Shown here: positions 1-11,270 of the stretch, piece by piece
Layout of the letters: the number at the start of each line of letters is the position of its first letter
How positions within the stretch are numbered: the first letter of the stretch is position 1
Program-made: the position numbers and the translations under genes
Notes under the pieces: generated by a model
Told to the model about the DNA's origin: nothing
The model's database searches: none
What the model saw: the letters and a program-made list of their open reading frames with translations, nothing else
Assembly: GCA_024734495.1 (NCBI GenBank)
Contig: JALMQS010000085.1
Coordinates: forward strand, 22,325,077 to 22,389,076
Source: Forficula auricularia
Lineage: Eukaryota; Arthropoda; Insecta; Dermaptera; Forficulidae
Direction of reading: 5' to 3'
Length of the DNA: 64,000 bases

Positions 1-416
1 AGAGAGAGGATACTATTATTTCTAACCCTTGGTTAAGGTCAAGTTCTCGGCGCCCCTGCCTGTGGGATAACGCTCTAAAGATCTCTTTAAGGCAGAAATT
101 TAATTCTGTTATATGGCCTCAAAGTGGCTATTTTTATGTGATTTTTGTACCTGTCGGCGTTTGGAATCGGCTTAACGAAAAAATACAACAAATTCACTCA
201 TTCTTTCTATCAATGACAAAAAGAACAAATTCGATATCACAAGTATTTTAGAAAATATGAAGTAGCGAGCCCGACTCGCATTGTGGCTACTTATCTATTG
301 TTTGATACCATTAATTGTAAAGAAATAACTTTTTTTTTAGACCCTAAAAACATCGAATTAATAATTTATAAACTGTTTCGTATTTATTTTATGACTTAGA
401 TGTTTTTTTTTTTTAG
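1..416. other. AT-rich intron of PRKCSH
   Basis: Intron sequence upstream of the first visible exon. No coding exon or complete repeat was recognised. Confidence 0.5.
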
Positions 417-607
417 ATGCTAATAAAGCGCGTAATGAGTTCACGGAGGCGGACAGAGCCCACAAGGACATTATGCGAGAGATGAGCCAAATCAAGGAGT
501 CCCTTGAGAAGGATTATGGCCCCCATGAGGAATTCGCCTCCCTCGAGGGCGAATGCTTCGAATATTCAGACAACGAATATGTCTATAAATTATGTCCCTT
601 TGATCAA
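417..607 (+). CDS. PRKCSH: PRKCSH exon, acidic helix to start of MRH domain
   Basis: Acceptor TTTTTTAG ends at 416 and donor GTGAGT begins at 608. The first two bases complete a codon from an exon outside the window. The exon encodes the stretch from NKARNEF to LCPFDQ. Confidence 0.9.
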
Positions 608-3600
608 GTGAGTTCCACTTTTCTTTTCCTAGACTATAATCGAAATTAGTATAATAATAATTTATCTTTATTAGCTATTTTCAGCTATACATAGACAATA
701 ATAATATACAATCATAAAAATAATGTTACAATACAATACAATATAAAACATTACAATAATAATGTACAACAATAATACAATAGAATACAAATATAATTAA
801 TAGGGATTGTGGTGTTGGTGCAAGGTGAAACATCTTTAATAAAGATAAAAGTAAATAAATATTAAATGAAATATTCAATTTACTATGAGTTAAGGTTTCT
901 AGGTCACTTGTTTCACATTAAAATTAAAAAAAATTAAAAGAGGTAAATTTTTTCAATATAATATATACTATATTTCAAGCTGTAAGCTCATCTTCAAGAA
1001 AGTACAGAATTATAACTAGAGACCGGATTCCTATGCAATTGCATATTTTGTTTGCCGCCACATACGACCCAGGGGATCAATTATCTATCCGAATCATGCA
1101 TCTAATATACTGTGGGTTAAATTTTATACTGCATATTTTTGCATATTTGAGTAATATTGCATAAAATTGCATATTTGAAGAATATTGCATAAAATTGCAT
1201 ATTTGAAGGATTTTTTGTCAAATATAGCCTATTTCGTGCCAAATACAGATTTTTTAAAAGTAAATTTTCGGAGAAAGAATGAAAAATAATGAAGAAATCT
1301 ATATATATAAAAGCCATTGTCAGACAGTACCCGAGGCGCAGCAAGGAATATGTGAGAGAAAAAGCAACTAATATTCAATGACAGTTGTTATATTGTCAAA
1401 TTTTACAAATAAAACATCTCTATTCTCTATATTATATATCTATAATATCTCTATATATTAATATATTCCTCTATATAGCTTAGAATATTAGATTTACGGC
1501 GTGTCTCATTTGAAATTTTAGTAGACAAATTTATTAATTTTAAATATATTATATATTAATATATATTTAATTTTTTGGAAATAATTCATACCGCGAAAAT
1601 TATTTTTTTTTTTTGAATTTAAGAAAAATATAAATTCTTAAAATTTTAGTAGACAAATTAATTTTAAAATATATATATATATTATATATATTTAATTTAT
1701 AATATAAGTTTTAATGAGATATGATTTAATGGGATAATGAGATTAATTCTTAATTTATTACTGCGCTGGTCATTTGAAATTTTAGTAGATAAATTAATTG
1801 TAAATTATTATATATAATTAATTTAGAGACACTTTTTAGATAAATTTAAATATTGAAATGTAATATTAAAAAAGAAATAGGTTTCCAACCTATCGGGAAT
1901 TTCGAGAGAAATAGTTGCATGCTCTAATAAAGTATTTATAAAGCATTTAATGATATTTTTTCATCATTCTTTGATCAATATTCATTATTCAAAAAAATAT
2001 TTTTTTCAAAACATATAATTACGGACAGCTAATAATCACATCTCGAGACGCTGCCCGCCAGGGCCACCAGCCCGGAGGGCCGAGCGGTGCCGGGCGTGCC
2101 GTAGGCACGCCAGGTACTGCTCGTATATATATATAAAGTTCCTTTAAATTTGCCCCCATTACATCTGAGGATATGGAGCGCTCCTTTTCATTATATAAAT
2201 CAATTTTAAGTGACCGTAGACCGAGGGGTGAATTGGAATTAGGTGTGCACGTCCTTGGAATTATTTTGGAATTTATTAGATAATGCCCTTTCATCTATTG
2301 TCTTCTTCTACTTGGAAATGAAAGTGGAAGTGGAAGTAGGTGTACACGATATTAGGTCGCGGTTCACCCCTCGCCGTAGACATAATAATCTGAAGATAAT
2401 TTAGTAGAATACTTGTAAACATAAATTATTCACAATTATAATAAAATTTTAATTATTTTTGAGATCCGACAAATATTTGCATTATTAGTTTATTATTTTT
2501 TATTCAAGACCACTTATTATTTCTTTGAGTTTAAAGATTTTTTAATATATTAAATATAATGAGAATTTTGTGAAATTTTTTACTCAATTAAAGTAGATAT
2601 TTGACATTTGGTGTCTATAGCTTATTTTATCATTTAATTCCTCTCATAGCACTCCTTCAAATAAATAGTCATTTTGTCTTTAATTTTTATTTTTTAGTGA
2701 ATAGAAAAAATTTATTTTGCCAATTTTTGCTGCATATTACTTGCATATTTCGGCCTTTTTAACTGCATATTTTGGCAGTTTTTACTGCATAAAAATCCAG
2801 CCTCTAATTATAACGTTTCGTGTTTGTGTATTTGTGCAGGCAACGCAGAGGAGTAAATCTGGCGGTAGTGAGACTCGGCTGGGCGCATGGGGTCGCTGGG
2901 TCGGCCCCGAGAACAACAAATACCAGGCGATGCTCTACGACAGAGGACAGAGCTGCTGGAACGGACCTCAACGATCCGTTCAAGTAAACCTTCTATTTGC
3001 TTTTTACCTATTGCCTATTATATTCCCTCACTTACATTCATTAAACTATGTAGTATCTGGAACACAGATTATCTTTTGCTTTAGTTAAAAGCAATATATT
3101 AATTGAATGTAATGGAAGGCAGCCCAGAGGTAGTGAGGAAAGAAAAAATTAACACATATAAAATAAGGTGTAATTTATTGGAATCCTTCCTACTTTCCAG
3201 AGTTGTAGTGGCAAAATTTTCAGTGTGGGAACGCTAAACTACCGAATCTTAATCTAAGTAAACTATTAGAATATTGAAATTCGGGTAGGTACGGTGCATG
3301 GGTGCCAAGGGCGGATCCAGGAATTTTTTTATGGGGGGGGGGAGAGAATGTATTAAGGTGTCCGATGTATATAAGATATACTTTTTATCTCGGAAGTGTT
3401 TTCGCGATCGAATTGTCCAAGCGGGGGGGGGGGGGGGTCGGAGACGCCGCCGCCCCACACACACACACACACACATATATAGAACTTTATTTTCAATTTT
3501 AAAATTAAAAAAAAAAAAATGCTTGCCAGGCACGGGCCTCTATGGTCGCCCCCCCATAGAGGCCCGTGCCTGGTCGCCTGGATCCACTCTTGATGGGTGC

Positions 3601-6318
3601 TGATGCCTCAAATCAATATATGAGGCACTCACACATTTTTTAAGATATTATTTTATTTACTTGCATAAGTGATTTTAATTTTATTTGTTATTATTATTAT
3701 TTTTTTTTTACTGAATGAAACCAGTGTAGGAACGCCGTTCCCACGCGTTCCCGCTCCACTACACCCCTGCTCCTTTCCTTTCAAAACCGACGTTTCGGAG
3801 GATTTTCCCTCCTTCTTCAGGGTTTTCAAAGGGTCAATGAATGAAACAAATAAAATGTATCCTTCTTCTCTCTCACATTTTTATTTTATTTTATTTGTTT
3901 CATTCATTGACCCTTTGAAACCCTGAAGAAGGAGGGAAAAATCCTCCGAAACGTCGGCTTTGAAAGGAAAGGAGGAAGATTCCAATAAATTACACCTTAT
4001 TTTATATGTGTTAATTTTTTCTTTCCTCACTCTACCCCTGGGCTGCCTTCCATTACATTCATTTAAAATTTCTACCAGTCCGTCTCTCTCCAGAGAAAAT
4101 TTCGTTGCAAAAAAGCAATATATATATTAATATTATTTGCTATTTTAAATTCAAGTAAAAAGCTCGATTTTTATTTGCAGTCAGAATTAAATTAAATTTA
4201 TTTCATTTTTTTACCAACGTTTTGACCCGCTCCGGGCATCTTCAACGCATAGGCTATACATAAAGTTTTGAACTTTATGTATTGAAAAAATAAAATTTCC
4301 TATATTTTTCGTCAAACATTATTTGTCTATCCAGAATTTTCCGGACAGGACCCATTCCGAATCCTCAAAAGTGTCATGCAAAATTTTTTGAGATATAAGC
4401 AAAAAAAGGGACATTTCCACCCCCTAAGCCCGATAGCTAGGACTGGGGACTTTTAGTATTTTCACCTCCTAACTAGCCCAAACACATTCCATAAGAAAAT
4501 AAACTGCAACGGATCGTTGCTAAACTTTATTCGAATTTATTTGAAATATTAATATGTTTATTCCTTTATTATTAATCAGATATCACTTGCAATTTGCAGT
4601 TCATGTTGACTTTAAGTAAAAAATAATGATCGATTCTCATTTAAAAGTCGAGGAATAACCATTCTACATTGGATTTTTGAGATTTGGGTTATTATTAGTA
4701 ACCATTGATGAAGACATAGAGAAATCGGCTTAAAATCAAAAATAACAATCGATTCTTATCTAATACTAGAGGAATAACCTTATTGCATTCCATTTTTGAT
4801 GTTTTGAGTATTAATGAAACCTCTACTGAAAATGTAGAAGAATCGACTTAAAATAAAAAAGACTAAATTCTTTTTGATTTTAAGTCGATTCTTCCACGTT
4901 TATCAGTAGAGAGTTGCCATTAATAGTCAAAACATCAAAAATGGAATGCAATAAGGTTATTCCTCTAGTATTAGATAAGAATCGATCGTTATACGATTTT
5001 AAGCTGATTCCTCTATGTCGCTATCAATGGTTACCAATAATAATCGAGCTGAATTCCAATGTAGAATGGTTATTCCTCTACTTTTAAATGAGAATCGATC
5101 ATTATTCTTTACTTAAAGTCAACATGAGACTTGCAAATTACGAAGTGATATCTGATTAATGAATAAACATATTAATATTTCAATATAAATTCGAATAAAG
5201 TTAACAACGATCCGTTGCAGTTTATTTTATCTTGAGACAGTCTTATAACTCAAAAACAGTGCATTATATCAAAAAAATTTCAAATAAAAGTTTATTTATA
5301 TCGAAATTAAACTAGGCTATTGTTTGTCGAGCTAGAACAAGCTTTCAAGGGTATTTCGAGGTCAAGTTCTGTTTTTTAAATGGAAACCTATATATTTCTG
5401 TACAAATTCTGAATCTACAAAAAAAACTGAACAACTTTCATAAGAACTATTTTTTATACGAAATCAAATAAAAAAAATATTAAATCAATTAATCTCAAAA
5501 AAAAATCCTAATAATTATTTTTAACAATTATTCAACTTAATTATCAAATAATAATGATCAAATAACTAATTATTAAATAAATAATTATTCATTTGAAAAG
5601 TCACATCAATGAAAATAAGTGTTTATAATGATTTTAAAACTTCATTATACTCAGATTTAAGAGATTATTTTCTACTTAATAGAACTACTTAAAATTCTTG
5701 AGTTTAAAAAAGTTTATTTCTCGTGTCAATTCAGTAGATAGTTATATTGTATTACCATAATAAAAATGGAGCATTTTTTGTTGAAGACAGAATTGAAATG
5801 GTCTTAATTTATGCGGTACATGTGGAAGAAATGTTATGGGGCTGCCATTGAAATGAATGCCGAGGGTTTTCCTGATAGGAATACACCCTCCCAAGCTTCA
5901 TTTTATCGTGTTGTAAATCTGTTAAAAAAAAAATGGAATCTTAAAGGCTACGAAGAAACTGAAACTGGCCAAAATAACAAAATTGGAACTGGAATTCATC
6001 CAGATGAATTGCGATACATTTGAAACTTTTTTTCATATAATGCACCGTTTTTGAGTTATAAGACTGTCTCAAAAAACTCACCCGGAATATGTATTAATCA
6101 GATAGTTAGTTATAGATGCTTGATAAAATGCAATTTCTAATTTGTTTGTTTTGTTTTGTTTGTTTTTGTTTTGTGTTCAGGTGAAATTATTATGCAGCGC
6201 AGAGGTGGCGATAACTTCAGTGAGCGAGCCCAATAAATGCGAATACTATTTCGAATTCGCGACCCCGTCTGTCTGCTCGGCCGAAACTGAATCAAATCAA
6301 TCACACGATGAATTATAG
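417..6318 (+). CDS. PRKCSH: Glucosidase II beta subunit, 3' part (three coding exons)
   Basis: Exons 417-607, 2840-2983 and 6181-6318 join in phase with AG/GT borders and give about 157 C-terminal residues. The protein is the non-catalytic subunit of ER glucosidase II, which trims glucose from N-glycans; it binds the alpha subunit and carries a mannose-6-phosphate-receptor homology (MRH) domain. Seen here: an acidic helical stretch, the family motif [19 protein letters not shown], the cysteine-rich MRH end with CEYYFEF, and a final HDEL ER-retrieval signal before the stop TAG at 6316-6318. A polyadenylation signal AATAAA lies at 6496-6501. The N-terminal exons (signal peptide, LDL-receptor and EF-hand parts) must lie before the window. 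Both introns hold mobile elements. Family assignment is very likely. Confidence 0.93.
870..1010. repeat. Repeat fragment shared with 59500-60580
   Basis: The stretch from ctatgagtta through gaggtaaattttttcaatat matches both flanks of the GAAGTCGG palindromic element at 59605-60330. It therefore shows that locus without the insertion. On the minus strand 957-1004 is a decayed hammerhead-like core (UUGAAGA, 5-bp stem, GAAA). Confidence 0.5.
1298..2117 (+). mobile_element. Non-autonomous Helitron, family H3
   Basis: Starts 5'-TCTATATATATAAAAGCC and ends with the GC-rich hairpin GGCGTGCC-GTA-GGCACGCC followed by AGGTAC. It lies between A1297 and T2118, the A^T target typical of Helitrons, with no target duplication. 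A related copy lies on the minus strand at 58492-59217. No Rep/helicase ORF is present. Confidence 0.7.
2840..2983 (+). CDS. PRKCSH: PRKCSH exon, central MRH domain
   Basis: 48 whole codons between acceptor TTTGTGCAG and donor GTAAAC. Encodes [17 protein letters not shown] and SCWNGPQRS, typical of the MRH domain of this subunit. Confidence 0.9.
3298..3510 (+). repeat. Nested G-run and CA-run repeat
   Basis: Contains ggcggatccaggaatttttt, a G-run, the sequence ttcgcgatcgaattgtccaag, a second G-run and (CA)n. The same units occur in reverse inside the hAT MITE at 47751-48100. Open frames across it are low-complexity artefacts. Confidence 0.6.
3782..3828 (-). ncRNA. Hammerhead-ribozyme-like motif
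   Basis: On the minus strand: stem I strand GAAAACC, core CTGAAGA, stem II GGAGG/CCTCC, core GAAA, minimal stem III ACGT ending in C, then GGTTTTG pairing back with stem I. One unpaired base separates CTGAAGA from stem II, which departs from the textbook core. Activity is not shown. Confidence 0.5.
3914..3963 (+). ncRNA. Hammerhead-ribozyme-like motif (partner copy)
   Basis: CTGAAGA at 3923-3929, stem II GGAGG/CCTCC, GAAACGTC ending at 3955, and stem I AAACC/GGCTTT with one mismatch. It faces the copy at 3782-3828. Confidence 0.45.
4495..5229. repeat. Long palindromic element, about 360-bp arms
   Basis: Ends AAAATAAACTGCAACGGATC and its inverse GATCCGTTGCAGTTTATTTT. The left arm up to about 4865 is mirrored by the right arm with scattered mismatches. 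Its right end abuts the left-truncated end of a CCGGGTGAG-family element. A half copy lies at about 23196-23565. Confidence 0.6.
5230..6085 (+). mobile_element. CCGGGTGAG-family DNA transposon, copy 1 (left-truncated)
   Basis: Shows the family's subterminal sequence (tcttgagacagtcttataac), a transposase relic at 5811-6023, and a right end actgtctcaaaaaactcacccgg. The left terminus is missing, replaced by the palindromic element at 4495-5229. It lies in the last PRKCSH intron, about 95 bp before the terminal exon. Confidence 0.65.
5811..6023 (+). pseudogene. Transposase N-terminal (HTH) relic
   Basis: A 70-codon frame with [18 protein letters not shown] and [12 protein letters not shown]. This resembles the N-terminal helix-turn-helix region of insect Tc1/mariner-related transposases (Y-x-x-x-FP-D-R-x-x-P-S-x-x-T/S-F). 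The upstream part sits in another frame and no catalytic domain follows. The same relic occurs in copies 4, 5 and 6 of the family. Confidence 0.5.
6181..6318 (+). CDS. PRKCSH: PRKCSH last coding exon with HDEL
   Basis: Acceptor TTTGTGTTCAG ends at 6180. Encodes [26 protein letters not shown] and the C-terminal HDEL, then TAG. Confidence 0.92.
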   Translation: MKLLCSAEVAITSVSEPNKCEYYFEFATPSVCSAETESNQSHDEL

Positions 6319-6929
6319 GGGTTTTTTAGGTGGGAATTAAATGAATAACAATAATCATAATCATAATAATGTGGAGAGTGTTAAATTTTAATGTTGATTG
6401 AACTACTGAATGAAATTTTTTTTCGTTAAGAGAAAATCCACACAAATCAAGAAAGTAAGACCAAAAATCTTTTTTAAACTATCTTAAAACAAGCAAATAA
6501 ATATTATTACGTAAGTATATTAATTAATAAACTCGGATCGGTGGGGCGTGTAATAATTACGTTTTATTTTTTTATCTTAATTGCAAAATATTTCTTATAA
6601 ATTATTTTTACACGATTCTTTTAGATTCTTATTATTTTTTTTTTTAATTTTTATTTTATATTTCTATGAACAGTGAAAGAAAACAACTAAATGAACTACA
6701 AAATATTGTGCATTCCATTTCTTCTTTTGATAAATTAAAATTATACAAAATTATTATAATAATTTTTTGACTTTTTTTCCTTCTCCTTTTTTTTCCTACT
6801 AATTAATTTTTCTCACAGATTTTGATTATAAAAAAAATGAAGAAAAATAACTCTGCAAAGTGCGAGAGGGCGGAGGCAGTGCCGGATTATATAGTGTGAT
6901 TCATTTAGAGGTACTTTTTTCAAAACTAA
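6319..6929. other. PRKCSH 3' UTR and AT-rich spacer
   Basis: Follows the PRKCSH stop; AATAAA at 6496-6501. Nothing else is recognisable. Confidence 0.5.
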
Positions 6930-7400
6930 AAAAAAAAATAATAAAAAAACAAATTTATCCTCTTATCTTTATTATTTTTTTTCAAATGTTGTCCGTAACT
7001 GCGGTTAACATGGTCCATTCTGCAGTTCCAATTTTCGATGACGGGTCCGATCATTTCGAGTGGTATTCCGCGAATAATGTTGGCTTCCAGTTGCTCAATC
7101 GTACGCGGCTTATCCATATAGACTTTGAACTTTACATAGCCCCAAAGGAAAAAGTCTAGGGGTATGATTTCACAGAATCCTAGGCGGCCAACTGATGTGC
7201 CTCATCGCTAAACAAAATGTTTGTCGAAAACAGTGGATTTTCTTCAAGCTTTTCAAGAGCCCAAAGGCTGAATCGGTGATGATTTGGTAGGTCAGTGGGC
7301 TTCAATTCTTGCATGAGTTGAGAATTTCGGATGCTTTTAAACCAAGATCTTCACTTAAAATACGACAAACCAATGTTGAGGTTCGGCCCTTGAGCTTACC
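6930..7400 (-). pseudogene. Decayed Tc1/mariner-type transposase, 3' part
   Basis: Minus-strand frames read CRILSEDLGLKASEI, then NPLFSTNILFSDEAH (first catalytic Asp region), then jump directly to IPLDFFLWGYVKFKVYM (third Asp region) and RTIEQLEANIIRGIP with a C-terminal ENW. The section around the second Asp is missing and frames are interrupted, so this is an internally deleted relic. A hammerhead-bearing foldback (7418-7639) has inserted into it. Confidence 0.6.
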
Positions 7401-7417
7401 CTAATATTCCCACGTAT

Positions 7418-7639
7418 TAAATTGAAAGTTTTTGCCGGAGTAGCAGAATTTTTATATATTGAAGGAGACAATAGAAAGAGTGTGTCTTCTGCTGGAATTA
7501 TAAATTTTATTTATTTATAACGAGACTATAGTTTCGAGGGCTTGATGAAGAGGGCAAAGCCCTCGAAACTATAGTCTCGTTATAAATAAATAAAATTTAT
7601 AATTCCAGCAGAAGACACACTCTTTTATTGTCTCCTTCA
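7418..7639. mobile_element. Hammerhead-bearing foldback element, 12-bp target duplication
   Basis: Begins taaattgaaagtttttgcc and ends tgtctccttc. Flanked by ATTCCCACGTAT at 7406-7417 and again at 7640-7651. The interior is a near-perfect palindrome centred at about 7545 with a core TTGATGA, stem GAGGGC/GCCCTC, then GAAACTATAGTC. Relatives lie at 12152-12277 and 22881-23126. Confidence 0.7.
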
Positions 7640-7984
7640 ATTCCCACGTATGTTTTCAAATCCTTAATTTCCTTTAATTATTGTTAAATCGCTGATCTGG
7701 CAATCTGCTTTCTACAAATGCCTAATATTTCGCCACTTGAAAATGCCAGCTTGCATCACGTGGAGAGGCCCCGAAGAAACCATTATCCACAACCTAGAAA
7801 GCAAATGCCCAGCTTGCATAAACATTCATTAAAAGACCACCCCTTCTATTTCCAATCAGCCAGTGACTCCCAAATCTTTGCCAGGCACACATGCCCGCCA
7901 GTCGCACAGATGTAATTGAGGCACCAAGCCTCGACAACCTATTTTCAATAAACCACATGTAAAAACCATACCATCTTTTGATCA

Positions 7985-8290
7985 ACTACCCCTACAGACC
8001 TTTTTCAGCAGGGCACCAGTCTGTTGACACCAGAGCGCAGGCAGAAGAACTCATCCCTCTTCACGTTACCGAGTTAATCTTTTCGGATAAGCTCAAACCC
8101 GCATCAAGCCTTACAAGCAAGCTGTTGCGAACGGCGCCGAATCGATTCTTCGCAGTCATCGCGTACACTCTCAGCCACTGCCGCAATATTTTCTCCACTA
8201 CGTGCTGGATGTGGTCTATTTGGTTGTGTGATATCTAATAATGTAAATTGGCTCTCATACTTTTCGATGGTAATTTTGCTGAAACACAAG
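7985..8290 (-). pseudogene. Second transposase fragment
   Basis: Minus frame at 8289-8104 contains ARSGENIAAVAESVRDD and SIRRRSQQLA, which match the linker and second HTH of the same insect Tc1/mariner-like transposases. No catalytic motif is present. Confidence 0.5.
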
Positions 8291-8444
8291 TCTACATTCC
8301 AAGAAAAATGTATAATAAAGGTAAGTCTAATTCAAGCACAACAAATAATGTTAAAATAAGCGAAAGCGAAAAATTTGCAAGTACACATCAAGATATACAA
8401 AAATATACGACTGGATTTGATGGTTATTTGTCAGTTAACTTCAA

Positions 8445-9214
8445 GTACCTGGGGCCACCGAGCGATGCACGGTAACCCCTAACCCCCACCACTCCGCCCC
8501 ACCCCACCCCAACCGCGCCTCCCACTCCCGGATCACCCACAACTGCACCCCACCTCCTGCACCTCCCACATCCACCCCACCCCGCACCCAGTTTTTGCAT
8601 TTCTAGCTTTCTAATGGTCCACATATATATTATGTGTATATTTGTTTACTCGTACACCAATTTGCCCACATTCGTTCATATTGATAAACATTATAAAAAA
8701 ATAAATAGGAATAAATAATTATAAAAAAATAATCGTATATGATCTGAAATAAAAACATAAAATTAAATAAGATTTGTTTCCAAGTTATATAAAAAAAAGC
8801 CACTTCAACCACTTTATTTGTAAACACACCTGTTTTGTTATGATTTAGACACCTGTTAATTAAAAACAAACGAAAAATTCCTAATTTTAATATAATATAT
8901 TAATATTTGATATAACCCATTAGTGGGTTTTAAAATTAAAAATCCAATTAATAAATAAAAGATAATTGAAAAAAATGTAAACAAACTTTTTTTATTGAGA
9001 TTTTCATCTATCAATAATTACTTTAATTAAGAAAAGATCAATTAAGATGAAATTTGTCGAGGTCCAGACCTAGCAAGATTGCTTTCTCATCCTCAAAACT
9101 TGTTAATAGAATTTGTTTCATCAAAATCCTTAGAGTCGTTTTCAAAATAGAACCAAGATACAAATATATATATATAAATAAATATATATACAAACAATTT
9201 TTAATAAGAGTAGA
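8445..9214 (-). mobile_element. Non-autonomous Helitron, family H2
   Basis: On the minus strand it starts TCTACTCTTATTAAAAATTG (5' end at 9214) and ends with the hairpin CCGTGCATCGCTCGG followed by TGGCCCCAGGTAC at 8445. Flanking bases are A and T on that strand. Its sequence is the reverse complement of the copy at 52861-54818. No ORF. Confidence 0.72.
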
Positions 9215-9434
9215 TAAGGATATTTAAAGATTTTTTTTAATTGAAAAATTATATTTTTCAAGCTATTATTATAATAGTTTATTAACAAATTTATTTCTTA
9301 CGGAAATCTATGATTATTTTAGCTTTTAAATATTGTATTTTTTATGAAATTAATTATTTTTCGTAAATGCCTATCGCTTTTCTACACTATTATTGTAATT
9401 GAAGTTGTTTTTTTCTTTTATCTATGGGTGTAGT

Positions 9435-9576
9435 TTTTTCAGCATCCATTTAATGGGCTGACTACTCTAATGGTTTGTTTAGTACAGGGCTTATTAGCGC
9501 CCCTGGGCATGGCCATGGCCATTGTAGCGGCCCGCTGTTGCTTTGGCTACGAGCTTTTAGACACGGTCGATAGATG
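9435..9576 (+). CDS. Candidate terminal exon of an unidentified membrane protein
   Basis: After a good acceptor (GTAGTTTTTTCAG, ending 9434) one frame stays open for 46 codons to TGA at 9574-9576. It reads HPFNGLTTLMVCLVQG, then LLAPLGMAMAIVAARCC, ending YELLDTVDR. It is more GC-rich than its surroundings and contains one likely membrane segment. I do not recognise the family, and no convincing upstream exon was found between 6.3 and 9.4 kb. It could be a repeat-derived frame. Confidence 0.3.
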
Positions 9577-10409
9577 ACTCAGTCAGATCGTTGCGACACT
9601 TTTGCATGACTGCTAATATTTCAGTCATATTATAAGTGAAGCAATTCGATCTCGACTGATCAATCGAAGGAGGAGCCATCCACCAACTCGTAGCCCCTCG
9701 CCCGCTAACTAAGCGGGTGGCGCCCAGCCCGGCTTTCCACCAGGGCACAAACATCGCCCTGTCCAAATCATTGTTAGGTCCCCTCCAACTAGGAGGGGAG
9801 CGCGGACACGCACGACGCACCTCAACCGAGGCCCTAACAGCCATATATAGCCAAAGGGATTGGGAAGGGCACTGCTTGTTTAAATTAAATAATAATTTAA
9901 AAATATAAATATCTTTAATGAAAAAAAAAATCGCTACTATAATGCTACCTAATAATAATAATAATAATAATAATCAATGAAATATTTATGATATATAATA
10001 TGTATAATACATAGTTTTTGTATTTATAATTGATACATGTAGATTTAAAAACATTTATAAAACACAATTCACAAAATACATACAATAGATTGCAAATTGC
10101 AAGTTACAATATACATTTATATTTATTTATTTATTATTTATTTATATATATATTATACATTTGAGCTTCATTCTCATTTGCCTGAATTAGAATTTTTAAT
10201 ATATTATATACCATATATACAGGAATGGACAAATAACAATATTTTGAGTGACAATATACCCAAATATGTATTTTATAGAGATCTATTGAACTCGAAAAAT
10301 GAACATTTAAGACAAATTAGTACAGATTCATTTAGGCCTTTGTGTTAATTTGCTTTTAAAAAATAATACTTTTTTTTTGCTTTGTGCTTGGTACTTTTGA
10401 CTATAGATA
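9577..10409. other. GC-richer tract, then AT-rich spacer
   Basis: 9577-9860 is unusually GC-rich, with short inverted pieces such as ccgctaactaagcgg. It might be a 3' UTR of the candidate exon or an unidentified repeat. 9890-10409 is AT-rich with (AAT)n at 9950-9972; nothing coding is seen. Confidence 0.3.
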
Positions 10410-11270
10410 CCGGGTGAGTTTTTTTATCTTGTTTATCTTGAGACAGTCTTATAAGTCAAAAACAGTGCATTATATTAAAAAAAGTTTATTTATATCAAGG
10501 GGAATCTAAACTACGCTGTTGTGAGCCGACAATATTTTCCTTAGAAATATAAATATAATTATTTGTTTAAAGGTCATATTTTGCTGGGACAGGTAACTCT
10601 TATTATAAAGGACGTGCTTTTCAACAATAGACTAATATTTGGTGGAAATGGTGGGAAAAGCAATTGTAATAACAATAAATTTAGATTGACATGTTTAATA
10701 CTTTAGGCCGGCTGACTCTTTAGTGCCAGATGTAAATTGAATTCTTGGAAATTCTTCCAAAGTTGCCAAGAGAAAATCGTGAGAATTTTCTCTAGAAGGA
10801 ATTCTAAAACTGGGCGTTTCAATTAGGTCACCACGCCTGGCTCATTAGGGTATTAACCAGTCAGAGGGTTTTTTTGAAGTCTGTGAATTTTCAGGCAGCT
10901 TTTGGTCAGTGGAGAGTTTGGGCAGTTCTAATTTTGCTGTTGAGACAGTTCGAATCTGAAGCCCAGTTGGGGTGTTCAGTCAGTTGTCAATTGGCCATAA
11001 GAGATGAATAAACAAACCAAATGAAATAATCTCTTTCTTTTAAAAATACACCCTTCATTCCTCTCTTCAAAACCAGCACCAGGGCTTAAACAGGCCGAAT
11101 CGCTTGGACACGTTACCAAAGACCATTCTGCGGGGAGCTATCTTCGAGATAAAATCGACAAATCGTCAACCTTTCTCTGGTCAAGAAGGGTTGCAACCAA
11201 AACCAACAGTGTGTCGCAACAACGCTATTGTTTGTCGACCAAGAACAAGCTTTCAAGGGTATGATTTTTG
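10410..11270 (+). mobile_element. CCGGGTGAG-family element, copy 2 (fragment split by a solo LTR)
   Basis: The left terminus CCGGGTGAG at 10410 follows a TA. Family sequence runs to ctaaactacgc at 10516, is interrupted by a solo LTR, and resumes at acgctattgtttgtcgacc (11222) to about 11270, where it breaks off. Confidence 0.6.
10517..11221. mobile_element. Solo LTR, 705 bp
   Basis: Begins TGTTGTGAGCC and ends GTGTCGCAACA (TGTTG/CAACA ends). Flanked by the 4-bp duplication ACGC at 10513-10516 and 11222-11225. The uninterrupted sequence (ctacgctattgtttgtcgacc) is present in sister copies of the host element, which supports the ends. A gatgaataaac tract in the right half may hold the polyadenylation signal. 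Retroelement family unknown. Confidence 0.68.

Larger units (their letters stand above)
3100..4110. mobile_element. Palindromic hammerhead-bearing element with 13-bp target duplication
   Basis: Outer ends are inverted (aatgtaatggaaggcagcc and ggctgccttccattacatt). Flanks at 3087-3099 and 4111-4123 are the same 13 bases, AAAAGCAATATAT. The centre holds two head-to-head hammerhead-like motifs. A second, unrelated repeat with long G and CA runs (3298-3510) is nested inside and is shared, inverted, with 47885-48050. The close relative at 20454-20955 supports the boundaries. Confidence 0.65.

Noticed and set aside
4495..5229. Hammerhead motifs in this palindrome (ctactgaaaatgtagaagaa)
   Set aside because: The conserved boxes are not complete in either arm or in the half copy at 23.2 kb.
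6826..6898. Possible small exon after CTCACAG reading MKKNNSAKCERAEA
   Set aside because: No partner exon and no family; the gccggattatatag tract resembles repeat sequence.
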